From: Myxococcales bacterium
GTDB taxonomy: Bacteria > Myxococcota > UBA727 > VGSZ01
Direction: 5' to 3'
DNA: 33,662 bases
Assembly: GCA_023248635.1 (NCBI GenBank)
Contig: JAHFED010000064.1
Coordinates: forward strand, 1-33,662
The position numbers and the translations under genes were made by a program. The notes beneath the pieces were generated by a model. The model was not told where the DNA came from and did not search any database. It worked only from the letters and a program-made list of their open reading frames with translations. Below, in pieces: positions 16,527 through 25,149 of the stretch (the first letter of the stretch is position 1; each line of letters starts with the position of its first letter).

Positions 16527-19042
16527 TGAACGAGCGCGCGCCCCACCCCGTCGTCGACGACGTTCTCACGGTCCCTCTGTTGGGAGCGGGTCTCGACATC
16601 GACGCCGTGCGCGCGGCGACGGCGAAGGTGCTCGCCGACGACGTCTGTTGGTTTCCCGTGCGCCACCACTCGCCGACCGCCGCGTTGCACCTGCGCAAAG
16701 CGATGCTCGAGAAGAGGCCGAAGGTCTTGTTCCTCGAGGCCCCCGCCGACGCCAACGAGCTGGTGAAGCACATCGTCGATCCAAAGACGAAGCCGCCGGT
16801 GGCGCTGTACGTGAGCTACCGCGACGACGACAACGTCACTGGCCTCGCCGGCATCGCCAGCCCTTCGCCCGACGTGCCGCCGCGTTTCTCGGCGTGGTTT
16901 CCGCTCATGGCCTACTCACCGGAGTACGTGGCCATGAAGACGGCGGCGGAGATCGGCTGCGACGTCGTCTTCTTCGACCTGCCCCGCTCCGCGTTGATCA
17001 AGGAGCACGAGACCGCTGGCGCGGACGGCGACGACCACAATGACGTCGAGGACGCCGGCGTCGACGGCGATGACCAGAGCGAAAAGCGCGGCGAGAGCTG
17101 GGAGGCCCTCGCGGTGCGCAGCACCTTCTACGCGGCGCTCGCCAAGAGCGCGGGCTTCCGGACCTGGGACGAGTGCTGGGACGCCCTCTTTGAGGACCCG
17201 GGCCGGCACCAGACGTGGCGGGCCTACCGCGAGGACCTCGCCGCCTTCTGCGCCGCCGTGCGCGCGACCACACCGCGGTCGCGCGTCGAGCAGGACGGCA
17301 CCCTCGCCCGCGAGCGCTTCATGCAGAAGACGTTGACGACGACGCTGCAGGAGCGCGGCGTCGACGGCAAAGACGCCTTCGTCGTCTGCGGCGGCTTCCA
17401 CCTCTTCCTCGACCGCGACGATGTCGTGGAGCCACCAGCGCGGCGACCGGGCACGCACTACGCAACGGTGGCGCCCTACTCCTCCTTCCGCGTCAGCGAG
17501 GCGAGCGGCTACGGCGCCGCCAACCGTGCGCCCCAATGGTACGGGCTCCTGCACGACGCCTGCGACGACTCCCGCGGCGGCGACGCCGACGACGGCGCTG
17601 TCGACGCCATGCTCAAGCACATCGTCGCCGTGTTGCGACAGGGCCGCAAAGAGGGCGACGGCCTCTCCTCCGCCGATGCCATCGCCGCGGCGCAGCACGC
17701 GCACCTGCTCGCGCGCTTGCGGGGCCGGCGACACCCCGTCCTCGACGACATTAGAGACGCTTTGATCTCCTGCTGCTGCAAGGGGCGTCCAGCAGAGGAA
17801 GGCGCGCACCTCGTGCAGGCGATGGTGCACGCCGAGATCGGCAACGCCGTCGGCCGCGTGACACCCGAGCTCGGGCAGCTCCCCCTCGTCCACGACTTCT
17901 ACGCCGCCGTCGACAGCCTCGATCTCGGCGAGGTCATGGGCCGCGAGAAGCGCCTCACGCTGCAGCTCGACCTGCGCAAGGAAGAAGACCGTCGGCGCTC
18001 CGTGTTCCTGCACCGGCTCGTACACCTCGAGGTGCCGCTGGGAAAGATGCTCGACGAGCGGGCGCTGGCTGGCACCTTGTTCAGCGAGCGTTGGTCCCTG
18101 GCCTGGTCGCCGAAGGTTGAGGAGGCTCTGATCGAGAAGAACCTCTACGGCGACGCCGTTGAGACTGCCGCCGCCGCCGTTCTCGAGGAGCAGCTCGCCA
18201 AGGATGAGGTCCACGCTGGCCGGGCCTGCCAGCGGCTGGTGCGCTCGCTCAACATGGACCTGCCGGGGATGATGCTCCGGCTCGAGAGTGCCTGCGGCAA
18301 GGCCATCGACGAGGACCAGCGCTTCGTCTCCCTCGCCGACGCCGTCGTCGCTCTCTTGTTGCTCGATCGCCACGCAGCCCGCGGTGCCCTCGCGCGCGAA
18401 GCGCTGCAGACCTTGATCGAGAGGGCCTTCGGTCGCGCCTGCTTCTTGATTCCCGACGTCTCCTCCGTCGCCGAGGAAGATCAGTCCGCCGTCGTCGCCG
18501 GCCTGCAGTCCCTCGCCGAGGTCTTGCTCGGCACCAGCACGGAGGGCCTCGACAAAGACGCCTTCGTCGAAAACGTCAGCAACGCCGCCACGATCTCCAC
18601 GGTGCCCTTCCTGCAGGGCGCGCTGCGCGGGCTCCTCTGTGAGATCCGCGCCGTCGACGCCACTGACCTCGCCGACCGCGTCGCTGCCTACGCTCGCGCC
18701 CGCCCCGATGTGCTCGTGCAGGCGGGCCCTTTCCTCGACGGTGTGATGGCGGTGTCGAAGACCTCGCTGCTGCTGGGCGCCGACGCCCTCGTCGCTGCCG
18801 TCGACGAATTGCTGCGCGCTGCCGACGACGACGCCTTCAAGACCATGTTGCCGCTTGTGCGCCACGCCTTCGAGCGCCTGCACGAGCGTCAGCGCGATGC
18901 CCTCGCCGGCCACGTCGCTGAGCGCTACGGCCTACGGGAGGCGGCGTCGATCACGAAGCTCGAGACCAGCACCGATGCCCTCGCCGAGATGGCCCGCATC
19001 GACAAACGCGTGGCCACGATCATGAAGGAGTGGGCCTTATGA
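16526..19042 (+). CDS. DUF5682 family protein (838 aa)
   Basis: The N-terminal domain has the family signature CWFPVRHHSPTAALHL (about residues 41-56), LFLEAPADANELV, PPVALYVSY, WFPLMAYSPEYVAMK and VVFFDLPRSAL, followed by VVCGGFHLFL near residue 290. The remainder is largely helical. The EAP/EGP and H..SP pattern recalls TraB/ChaN-like folds, but no activity has been shown for this family to my knowledge. It is typically encoded beside a MoxR ATPase and a VWA protein, as here, and E. coli YehM appears to belong to the same arrangement. It begins in the MoxR stop codon and ends 31 bp before the VWA gene. No signal peptide is seen; it is probably cytosolic. Confidence 0.88.
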   Translation: MNERAPHPVVDDVLTVPLLGAGLDIDAVRAATAKVLADDVCWFPVRHHSPTAALHLRKAMLEKRPKVLFLEAPADANELVKHIVDPKTKPPVALYVSYRDDDNVTGLAGIASPSPDVPPRFSAWFPLMAYSPEYVAMKTAAEIGCDVVFFDLPRSALIKEHETAGADGDDHNDVEDAGVDGDDQSEKRGESWEALAVRSTFYAALAKSAGFRTWDECWDALFEDPGRHQTWRAYREDLAAFCAAVRATTPRSRVEQDGTLARERFMQKTLTTTLQERGVDGKDAFVVCGGFHLFLDRDDVVEPPARRPGTHYATVAPYSSFRVSEASGYGAANRAPQWYGLLHDACDDSRGGDADDGAVDAMLKHIVAVLRQGRKEGDGLSSADAIAAAQHAHLLARLRGRRHPVLDDIRDALISCCCKGRPAEEGAHLVQAMVHAEIGNAVGRVTPELGQLPLVHDFYAAVDSLDLGEVMGREKRLTLQLDLRKEEDRRRSVFLHRLVHLEVPLGKMLDERALAGTLFSERWSLAWSPKVEEALIEKNLYGDAVETAAAAVLEEQLAKDEVHAGRACQRLVRSLNMDLPGMMLRLESACGKAIDEDQRFVSLADAVVALLLLDRHAARGALAREALQTLIERAFGRACFLIPDVSSVAEEDQSAVVAGLQSLAEVLLGTSTEGLDKDAFVENVSNAATISTVPFLQGALRGLLCEIRAVDATDLADRVAAYARARPDVLVQAGPFLDGVMAVSKTSLLLGADALVAAVDELLRAADDDAFKTMLPLVRHAFERLHERQRDALAGHVAERYGLREAASITKLETSTDALAEMARIDKRVATIMKEWAL

Positions 19043-19073
19043 GCCAGCTCCCGTCTGCTCGCCGAGGTCTCAG

Positions 19074-20201
19074 ATGACTGCGCCGAAGCCGAAGCCACAG
19101 CTCGACGACGACGACCGCGCCGCGCTCACGCGGTGGCGGCTGGTGCTCGGCCAGAGCGCGCAGCAGGCCGGGCTGGAGCTCGTCGGCGACGAGGCCGCCG
19201 GGCTCGAGAGCACCCTGGACTTCCTCTTTGACCGCGGTGGCGGCAAGGCAACGTCGACGTTGACGGTGCCGCGCTGGATCGACGCCGTGAACGAGCTCTT
19301 CCCGCGGGCGGCGAAGGAGGTGCTGGAGCGCGAGCTCATCAAGAGGAAGGGCATTACCGAGCTCCTCGACAAGCCGGAGATCCTCGAGAAGATCGAGCCC
19401 AGCGTCGAGATGGTGAAGACGCTGCTCACGCACAAGGACCTGCTGAACCCCAAGGCCCGCGTGCTGGCGCGCAAGATCATCGACCAGGTGGTGCAGCAGC
19501 TGAAGAAGAAGCTCGAGGTGCAGATCGAGCAGGCCATCGTCGGCGCCGTGCGCAAGGACCGACACGCGCCACGCCGGGTGTTCAAGAACCTCGACATCAA
19601 GACGACGCTGCGCCGCAACCTGAAGAACTGGGACGAGGGTAGGCAGCTGCTCCTCGTCGACCGCGTCTTCTACTACGCCGCCGAGCGGAACCGCCGGCCC
19701 TGGCACATCATCTGTTGCGTCGATCAGTCGGGCTCGATGCTCGAGAGCGCGATCTTTTCGGCGGTGATGGCCTCCATCTTCAGCGAGCTCCCTGGGGTGA
19801 AGACCTCGCTGGTGCTCTTCGACACGCAGGTCGTCGACTTGAGCGATCAGCTCGGCTCTCCCGTCGATGTGCTTCTCAAGGTCCAGCTCGGCGGCGGCAC
19901 CGACATCACCAAGGCCCTGCAGTATTGCGGCGAGCTTCTGCGCGAGCCGCCGCGCACCATCTTGGTGTTGATCACCGACTTCTACGAGGGCCGCGACGAG
20001 CGCGACATGATCGCCGAGGTCGCGAAGCTCGCCGACGCCGGCGTGCGCATGGTGGGCCTCGGCGCCCTCGGCTACGACGCGCGGCCTCAATACAACAAGC
20101 CCACGGCCAACAAGTGCCGCAAGGTCGGCATGGACGTCCTCGTTTGCACGCCGGAGAAGTTGGCCGAGTGCATGGGGGAGATCATCGCGGGGCGGCGGTG
20201 A
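19074..20201 (+). CDS. VWA domain protein, MoxR partner (375 aa)
   Basis: The C-terminal von Willebrand A domain (about residues 210-375) has a complete MIDAS: DQSGS at 217-221, Thr/Asp in GGGTDI (276-277) and the Asp of ITDFYEG (302). The N-terminal 200 residues are helical and charged (TRWRLVLGQSAQQAG, KIIDQVVQQLKKKLE), as in YehP-type proteins. It probably binds a metal ion and a client or the MoxR ATPase. ATG 19074 follows a GAGG site. It is the last gene of the tightly packed cluster; the next gene begins 76 bp later and looks unrelated. Confidence 0.9.
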   Translation: MTAPKPKPQLDDDDRAALTRWRLVLGQSAQQAGLELVGDEAAGLESTLDFLFDRGGGKATSTLTVPRWIDAVNELFPRAAKEVLERELIKRKGITELLDKPEILEKIEPSVEMVKTLLTHKDLLNPKARVLARKIIDQVVQQLKKKLEVQIEQAIVGAVRKDRHAPRRVFKNLDIKTTLRRNLKNWDEGRQLLLVDRVFYYAAERNRRPWHIICCVDQSGSMLESAIFSAVMASIFSELPGVKTSLVLFDTQVVDLSDQLGSPVDVLLKVQLGGGTDITKALQYCGELLREPPRTILVLITDFYEGRDERDMIAEVAKLADAGVRMVGLGALGYDARPQYNKPTANKCRKVGMDVLVCTPEKLAECMGEIIAGRR

Positions 20202-20277
20202 CGACGACGACTCCTTCGACTTCGCCCCCCCGGGACAGCAACTTGTCAGGCGCAGCGCTTTGTCGTCTGTTCGGGAC

Positions 20278-20796
20278 ATGCGGCCGTTCCTGACCTTCAT
20301 GAGTGTGGCGTTCTTTCTCGGTTGCGAGCCCGAGCCGGTGGTGGAGACACCGCTGCCCGTGCCCGCCGCCGTCCTCCCAGCGCCTGTCCCCGTCGTCATT
20401 GCGGCACCGGCGCCGGACCCGCTCGCAACGGCCTTGGCGACTGCCGGGATCCCTGTTGGCCAGGGACCTCAACTCGAAGGCGGCGTTGGGCCTGGTGTCG
20501 ATGGCCGGATGCGCGTGCAAAGGCCCGCGACCATGGGCGGTCTCCAAAACGATGAGGTCTACGCCGTGATGCGCGCCCATGTGCGGAGTCTTGAGCGCTG
20601 CGCGGGGGAGGCGACAGGTGAGCTCGGCGTGTCGATCGACGTCGACGCTGCGGGCCGCGTGACCGAGGCGGAGGTCACGCAAGGCGATCCGGTGGTGGCG
20701 ACATGTATCGCGCGCCAGGTGAAGAGCTGGCGCTTTCGGCCGGTCAAGGGCGGGACGGCGTCTGCCATCCTCCCGTTCACCTTGCTGCCCCACTGA
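20278..20796 (+). CDS. Lipoprotein with AgmX/PglI-type C-terminal domain (172 aa)
   Basis: MRPFLTFMSVAFFLGC is a lipoprotein signal with Cys at residue 16, followed by a Pro/Val/Ala-rich linker. The C-terminal 85 residues match the TonB-like AgmX/PglI domain found in many myxobacterial proteins: VRSLERCAGEATGELGVSID, then AGRVTEAEV, then CIARQVKSWRFRPVKGG. The two Cys (ERC and TCI) are the usual conserved pair. AgmX was defined in Myxococcus gliding; here the role is unknown. ATG 20278 is preferred over a GTG/ATG cluster at 20260, because it gives the better signal peptide. Confidence 0.8.
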   Translation: MRPFLTFMSVAFFLGCEPEPVVETPLPVPAAVLPAPVPVVIAAPAPDPLATALATAGIPVGQGPQLEGGVGPGVDGRMRVQRPATMGGLQNDEVYAVMRAHVRSLERCAGEATGELGVSIDVDAAGRVTEAEVTQGDPVVATCIARQVKSWRFRPVKGGTASAILPFTLLPH

Positions 20797-20850
20797 CGCA
20801 GGCCGAGGAGCACCGGACCGCGGCAGCGACGATGTTGGATCGACCGACCC

Positions 20851-21711
20851 TCACACCGCGGGGAGCCGCGCCTGGAAAACCCCCTCTTCGCTCACGACGA
20901 GGCAGAGCCCGGCTGGGTTGGCGACGAGGCGATGCACGCGAGCGGGGCCAGTGCCTGACGCCGCCTCAGTGACCCAGCTTGCCCCCAAGTCCTTGGACAG
21001 GAGCACGCCGCCGTCGGTCGTCCCCACGACGAGAGTCGAGCCCATCAAGGTCCCACCCGTGAGGCTCTTTGACGTCGATGGCTCAGGCGTCGTCCAAGTT
21101 GCCCCGGCGTCGCGACTGTGCGCTGTGAAACCCGCAGCGCCGGCGACGACGATGGTATCGCCATCGAACATCGGCGCGTGCAGCGCCTGAACCCTCCACG
21201 AGGCAATCAGGTCCAGGTGCGCCGCACCGGCGTCGAGGCGAAACAGCCTCCCATTTGAGGACGTCACGAAGCCGTCGCCCTTGGCGTCGATGCACACCCC
21301 ACGCGTCCAGACGCCGCGCGGCAATGACGATTCCTGCCAGTCGTCGGAGCCCGTGGTGCGCCAGGCAACCCGATTACAACCGCACACGATAACGAGCGAC
21401 GATGTCGCCGATATTTGATGCATTGGATCTTTGTGTCGTAGCTGCTTAACAACCCAATTTGTCCCGTCGTCCTCCGAGGTGGCGATCCTACCGCCGCCAC
21501 AGGCGACGAGGAGCTCGCCAGACGGCAGTCGCGCGACGCCGCCAAGACTCCACCGTTTTCGATCCAGGGAAATCTGCGCCCACGACGTGCCGTCGTCGAT
21601 CGAACGGATCAACAGTCCGTTGGTGCCGGATGCGAGGGCCTCTCCAGCCGCACCGAGCCAGAGGCCGTAGAACCCCGCCATTCCGCTCGTCGTGCACTGA
21701 AGGGTGATCAT
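20851..21711 (-). CDS. BNR/Asp-box beta-propeller protein (286 aa)
   Basis: At least four Asp-box motifs are visible: IDDGTSWAQ, EDDGTNWVV, RDAGATWTT and KDLGASWVT, spaced at about 45-75 residues. This is the pattern of a BNR or Ycf48-like beta-propeller. No signal peptide is seen from ATG 21711, which has AGGAAG upstream; a TTG at 21735 is an alternative start. It converges with the AgmX-type lipoprotein gene (54 bp apart) and lies about 130 bp downstream of the methyltransferase gene on the same strand. The binding partner is unknown; propellers are frequent neighbours of MoxR-VWA modules, but this one is on the opposite strand. Confidence 0.75.
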   Translation of the reverse strand: MITLQCTTSGMAGFYGLWLGAAGEALASGTNGLLIRSIDDGTSWAQISLDRKRWSLGGVARLPSGELLVACGGGRIATSEDDGTNWVVKQLRHKDPMHQISATSSLVIVCGCNRVAWRTTGSDDWQESSLPRGVWTRGVCIDAKGDGFVTSSNGRLFRLDAGAAHLDLIASWRVQALHAPMFDGDTIVVAGAAGFTAHSRDAGATWTTPEPSTSKSLTGGTLMGSTLVVGTTDGGVLLSKDLGASWVTEAASGTGPARVHRLVANPAGLCLVVSEEGVFQARLPAV

Positions 21712-21843
21712 CTCGCTTCCTCGGCATCGCACCAAGAGCCATGCCTTTTTCTTCTCTTCAACCAGGCAACGTTAGCCGGCTTGGAGGCGCCGCTCGAGAC
21801 CTGACCCGGGGTGCTGCGTCGCCGGAGTTGCTTCTCTCATCGA

Positions 21844-22572
21844 TCAGGTGCCGGCGGGCTTGGTCGCCGTGATTCGCCAGGTCGGGATGAAGAACGCCAC
21901 ATTGTCGATCCCCACGGCGACGTCGACGAGGCCAGCTGCGCGCAGCACCTTCGCGTAGGCACGCCCCGGCGAAATGTCGAGGATGAGCACGCGCCCACCG
22001 GGCTTCAGCACGCGCGTGATCTCGCGCAGCGCCTGCGAGCGACCCCCAGCACTCGGCACGTTGTGGATGGCCCAAGAGGACACAACGACGTCGAACGACG
22101 TGTCGGGCAGCTCCATCTTCGTCATATCGCCGGTCAGGATCTCGATCCGCTCACTGGTGCCCTCGGCGAGCGCGTTCTGCTTGGTGACCGCAGGGTCGTT
22201 GCCCGATTGATCGACGCTGCGCCACAGGTCGAGCCCGACGGCGCGGCCGGTGGTGAGCGCCTTCGCCACGCCGTGCAGCAGCAGTCCGCGACCGCAGCCG
22301 ACGTCAAGCACGCGCTCGTCGCCTTTGAGCCCGAGGTCGCGCACCAAGCGATCGCGCGCGCGCAGCTTCACCACACGGCTGCCGATGATCATCCACACTG
22401 CCGTCGCGAGCCAGGCGACGCCCGGCCAAAGCAGGAAGGCGAGCCTGCTGAGCGGCGGCCCTGCGTCGAGCAAGCGCACGACGACGGCGATAGACACCGA
22501 GAGAGCGCCGGCAGCGGCGAGGTTGCGCACGACAGTGGGCGCGTCTTGTCCGTAGTTCGCGGCGTTGCTCAT
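21844..22572 (-). CDS. Membrane-anchored class I SAM-dependent methyltransferase (242 aa)
   Basis: Two hydrophobic helices come first (about residues 17-36 and 43-64). The methyltransferase domain follows, with motif I ERVLDVGCGRGLLLHGVA (about 86-104), an acidic residue after the second strand (AVGLDLW), and post-motifs ILTGDMTKMELPDTSFDVVV and LREITRVLKPGGRVLILD. The latter two blocks are typical of Methyltransf_11/UbiE-like enzymes. The substrate cannot be told; the membrane anchor suggests a lipid or quinone. ATG 22572 was chosen (22584 possible). It diverges from the lipoprotein gene at 22857, leaving a 284-bp region that must hold both promoters. Confidence 0.85.
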   Translation of the reverse strand: MSNAANYGQDAPTVVRNLAAAGALSVSIAVVVRLLDAGPPLSRLAFLLWPGVAWLATAVWMIIGSRVVKLRARDRLVRDLGLKGDERVLDVGCGRGLLLHGVAKALTTGRAVGLDLWRSVDQSGNDPAVTKQNALAEGTSERIEILTGDMTKMELPDTSFDVVVSSWAIHNVPSAGGRSQALREITRVLKPGGRVLILDISPGRAYAKVLRAAGLVDVAVGIDNVAFFIPTWRITATKPAGT

Positions 22573-22856
22573 GGGCTCGCGCATAGAGCGTCGGGTCGAG
22601 AGCGTCGACGGGCACCGACAACGTCGATGCTGGCAGGTGTCGCGCCCGTCGGTTGGCGCCCATGCGCCGGACGCTGCCCGCAAGAGCGACTTCGCTTTCT
22701 TCGAGGAGGTCCGCGTCGTCGCCAGCGCCGAGCTTGCCCGCTTGGTTGGCGCGCTGCGGCAGTCGACGCTGCGGCCGACCTCGCGTTTCGGCTCGGCCCG
22801 CAAGAGTTGCCGGGGCTGACAGATGCCGGCGCTGCGGACTCGGGGTAGGCTCGGGC

Positions 22857-24239
22857 ATGCGCTTCGCCTTCGTTCTTGTCGTCGTCGTCTCGGTGCTGGG
22901 CGCCTGCAAACCAGTGGAGCCGGCGAAGGACCGCACCGCGCCCCGCGTCGTCGCCGTCGACCCCAGCGATCCCGTGGTGCCCGTCGACGTCGCCTTCGTC
23001 ATCACCGTGAGCGAGGATCTGCTGGCCACCACGGTCGAAGCCGATCCCACCTCGGAGACGGTCACTGTCGTGCTCGTGCCGCGCGCGGCCACGCTGGATG
23101 CGCTGATCACCGACTTCAACAACCCGCCTCTGGCCGACAGCCGTCAAGACGAACCCGTACAGGTGAACGTCGACGTCGACGGCCCCGCCTTGGCCATCAC
23201 GCCTCTTGAGCCTTTGGAGCCGCGCACTGCTTATGTGCTGCTCCTGGGGAGCGACATCACCGACGGCGCCAGCAATCCCCTCGTCGACGGCAGCGGGCTC
23301 AAGGCTGTGTTTCGCTACGACTTCGAGACCGATGGCGGGCAGCCGACGGTCAACGACGTCGACGTCGATGGCCCTGGTTTGGTGGCTCCCAACCGCCGGC
23401 GCCTGGTCGTGACCTTCAACCAGCCTGTGCAAAACGTCGGCAACGACACGCTCACGCTCTCGCCCACAGCACCCATCGACGCCATCCTCGCCAACGAAGC
23501 GCGCACCGAGGTCACCGTGCTCATCGGGGCCGGTGAAGGCTGCAACCGTCTGGCACCGTCGACGACGTACACGCTGGCTGTGAGTGCGGCAGTGGTCGGC
23601 GACACCGGGCAGGCGCTGGCTCCCTTCAGCGCTGACTTCACCACGGGTGCTGCTTGTGACAGCGCGCCGAACCTGATCGTCGACGGGCCCGATGCTATTG
23701 CTGGCGAAGTGGCGGCCTCGGTGCGCTTCGAAACGACCAAGGCGTCGACGACGGAGGTGCGTTTTGGTTTGAGCGGTGGGCCCCTGGATTGTCTGGGTGC
23801 TGCTTGTCCCGTGTTGGGGACCCCAGCCCGCACAGCCATCGCGGGCTCGAGCCCGCCGCGTTTTTTGCACAGTGTCGAGCTGGCCGGCCTCGCGCTGGAT
23901 TCCTCCTACGACGTCGTCGTCAGCGCCGAAGACGACGTCGGCAACACCAGCACCGCGCAGGTCGCGTTCATCACGGCTCCGCTGCCGAAGGTGGCGATCA
24001 ATGAGGTGATGGCCAATCCGTCGACGTCGTCGGAGGCCACAGGCGAATACGTCGAGCTGGTGAACTTCGGCGGCGTCGACGTCAACACCGCCCTGACCTT
24101 CGGCTTCGATCCGGTCACCGGCATCGCAGCGCCGGGGAGCTTGATGCGCGAAGGCGACGTCTACTCCGCCGTGGCCCATGCCCTCGGCATCGACTTCGAC
24201 GGCCGTGTCGATATGCCTTGTATGGTCAAGAACGCGTGA
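22857..24239 (+). CDS. Big_5/lamin-tail lipoprotein, C-terminus probably chimeric (460 aa)
   Basis: MRFAFVLVVVVSVLGAC is a lipoprotein signal with Cys at residue 17. Two Ig-like (Big_5/SbsA-type) units follow: DRTAPRVVAVDPSDPVVPVD with LEPRTAYVLLLGSDI, and PNRRRLVVTFNQPV with LAPSTTYTLAV. An Fn3-like piece follows (SSYDVVVSAEDDVGNTS). A lamin-tail domain begins at about residue 380 (VAINEVMANPSTS, GEYVELVNFGGVDV) but does not complete. After about base 24095 the sequence changes to FGFDPVTGIAAPGSLM and VYSAVAHALGIDFDGRVDMP, which resembles the C-terminus of DUF1501-type proteins. The gene therefore seems to be a 5' fragment joined to a foreign 3' end. Cell-surface or secreted. Confidence 0.7.
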   Translation: MRFAFVLVVVVSVLGACKPVEPAKDRTAPRVVAVDPSDPVVPVDVAFVITVSEDLLATTVEADPTSETVTVVLVPRAATLDALITDFNNPPLADSRQDEPVQVNVDVDGPALAITPLEPLEPRTAYVLLLGSDITDGASNPLVDGSGLKAVFRYDFETDGGQPTVNDVDVDGPGLVAPNRRRLVVTFNQPVQNVGNDTLTLSPTAPIDAILANEARTEVTVLIGAGEGCNRLAPSTTYTLAVSAAVVGDTGQALAPFSADFTTGAACDSAPNLIVDGPDAIAGEVAASVRFETTKASTTEVRFGLSGGPLDCLGAACPVLGTPARTAIAGSSPPRFLHSVELAGLALDSSYDVVVSAEDDVGNTSTAQVAFITAPLPKVAINEVMANPSTSSEATGEYVELVNFGGVDVNTALTFGFDPVTGIAAPGSLMREGDVYSAVAHALGIDFDGRVDMPCMVKNA

Positions 24240-24308
24240 TTTTGCTCCGTTAGAGTGATGCTATTGCGGTGCTCGATTCCGCGCACGTGCTTGCCGCCGC
24301 CGGAGAAG

Positions 24309-24521
24309 TCAGCTCTGTAAGCGCACACGACGTGCATCTCGCCAGGCAACCCGAACGCTGTTGAGCCCGAGCAGATGGTGGGCGGCGGCCCAGATGAAGG
24401 GGACGAGACCGCGCGCATCGTTCGGGTCGTACGGCGGGATCGTCGTAGACGAGCTTCTCGATGGACACCGCTCTGCGCCAGGCGACGAAGCCGCGTGCTC
24501 AACCTCGGTCCACGTCGGCAT
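24309..24521 (-). pseudogene. Unrecognised ORF fragment in a junction region (70 codons)
   Basis: A minus-strand frame with mostly G/C third codon positions reads through YDPNDARGLVPFIWAAAHHL and LGLNSVRVAWRDARR to a stop at 24309. I do not recognise it. It lies between two apparently truncated plus-strand genes, so it may be the 3' end of a gene brought in as filler. Surrounding 24240-24527 holds nothing else I can support. Confidence 0.25.
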
Positions 24522-24527
24522 GGAAAG

Positions 24528-25109
24528 ATGCTCGCCGACGCCGAGGCCGATGATCCACTCCGCAACATCACCAACATTGCGCCGGGCGTGGGCGTCGGAT
24601 CACCCGCCATCGGTGCGGCCGGCGACGGCGGCGTCATCGCTGGTTTGCTGCCCAGCGCGCCCGCCACGCCCGGCTTCGAAGGCCCTGGCGGTACGCCGGC
24701 GTGGAGCGTGAACATTGGTTTGCGCGTGCCCCTCGAAAGTCCGCGCGATGCCACGCTCAGCGTCAGCGCCGCCGTCGGCGGCCCCCAGCTCGGGGCAAGC
24801 GCCGAAGCCACCGTGCGGCTTCGCGACGGGCAAACGACGGGCAACGCCGAGCTCCACGCGACCCAGGGACCGGTCACCGCCAAGGCGCAGGTCGGCTACG
24901 GCAGCGACGGCCACATCGATGCCAAGGTCGCTGTCGACGTCGGCGTCGGCACCGTTGCTGGTCGCGAGGTCCGCGTGGGTAACCAGCTCACGGTGAACCG
25001 CGCTGCCGATGGCACGGTCACTGGCGGCGGGCAGCCCATCGTCAACGGCCACGGCGTCGTCGATGCGGTTCACACCGTGCGCACGGGCCTGCGCAAGCTC
25101 ACCGACTGA
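24528..25109 (+). CDS. Hypothetical protein, probably a 5'-truncated gene (193 aa)
   Basis: The frame has the codon bias of the region and encodes a Gly/Ala/Val-rich protein with alternating short beta-strands (SVNIGLRVPLESPRDATLSV, then QLGASAEATVRLRDG, then AQVGYGSDGHIDAKVAVD). This resembles an outer-surface beta-repeat or autotransporter-like segment. No signal peptide is present and the ATG at 24528 has a poor ribosome-binding site, so the genuine 5' end is probably missing and the gene is likely a fragment of something larger. Upstream sequence is unrelated. It converges with the DUF2252 half at 25150. Function unknown. Confidence 0.5.
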   Translation: MLADAEADDPLRNITNIAPGVGVGSPAIGAAGDGGVIAGLLPSAPATPGFEGPGGTPAWSVNIGLRVPLESPRDATLSVSAAVGGPQLGASAEATVRLRDGQTTGNAELHATQGPVTAKAQVGYGSDGHIDAKVAVDVGVGTVAGREVRVGNQLTVNRAADGTVTGGGQPIVNGHGVVDAVHTVRTGLRKLTD

Positions 25110-25149
25110 GCGACGATCTGTCGTCGACGACCTTGAATGATCGAAGGAC

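Noticed and set aside
25111-25126. Hairpin CGACGA-TCTG-TCGTCG after the gene ending at 25109
   Set aside because: A short stem made of the region's common CGACGA/TCGTCG motif with no T-run; not enough for a terminator.
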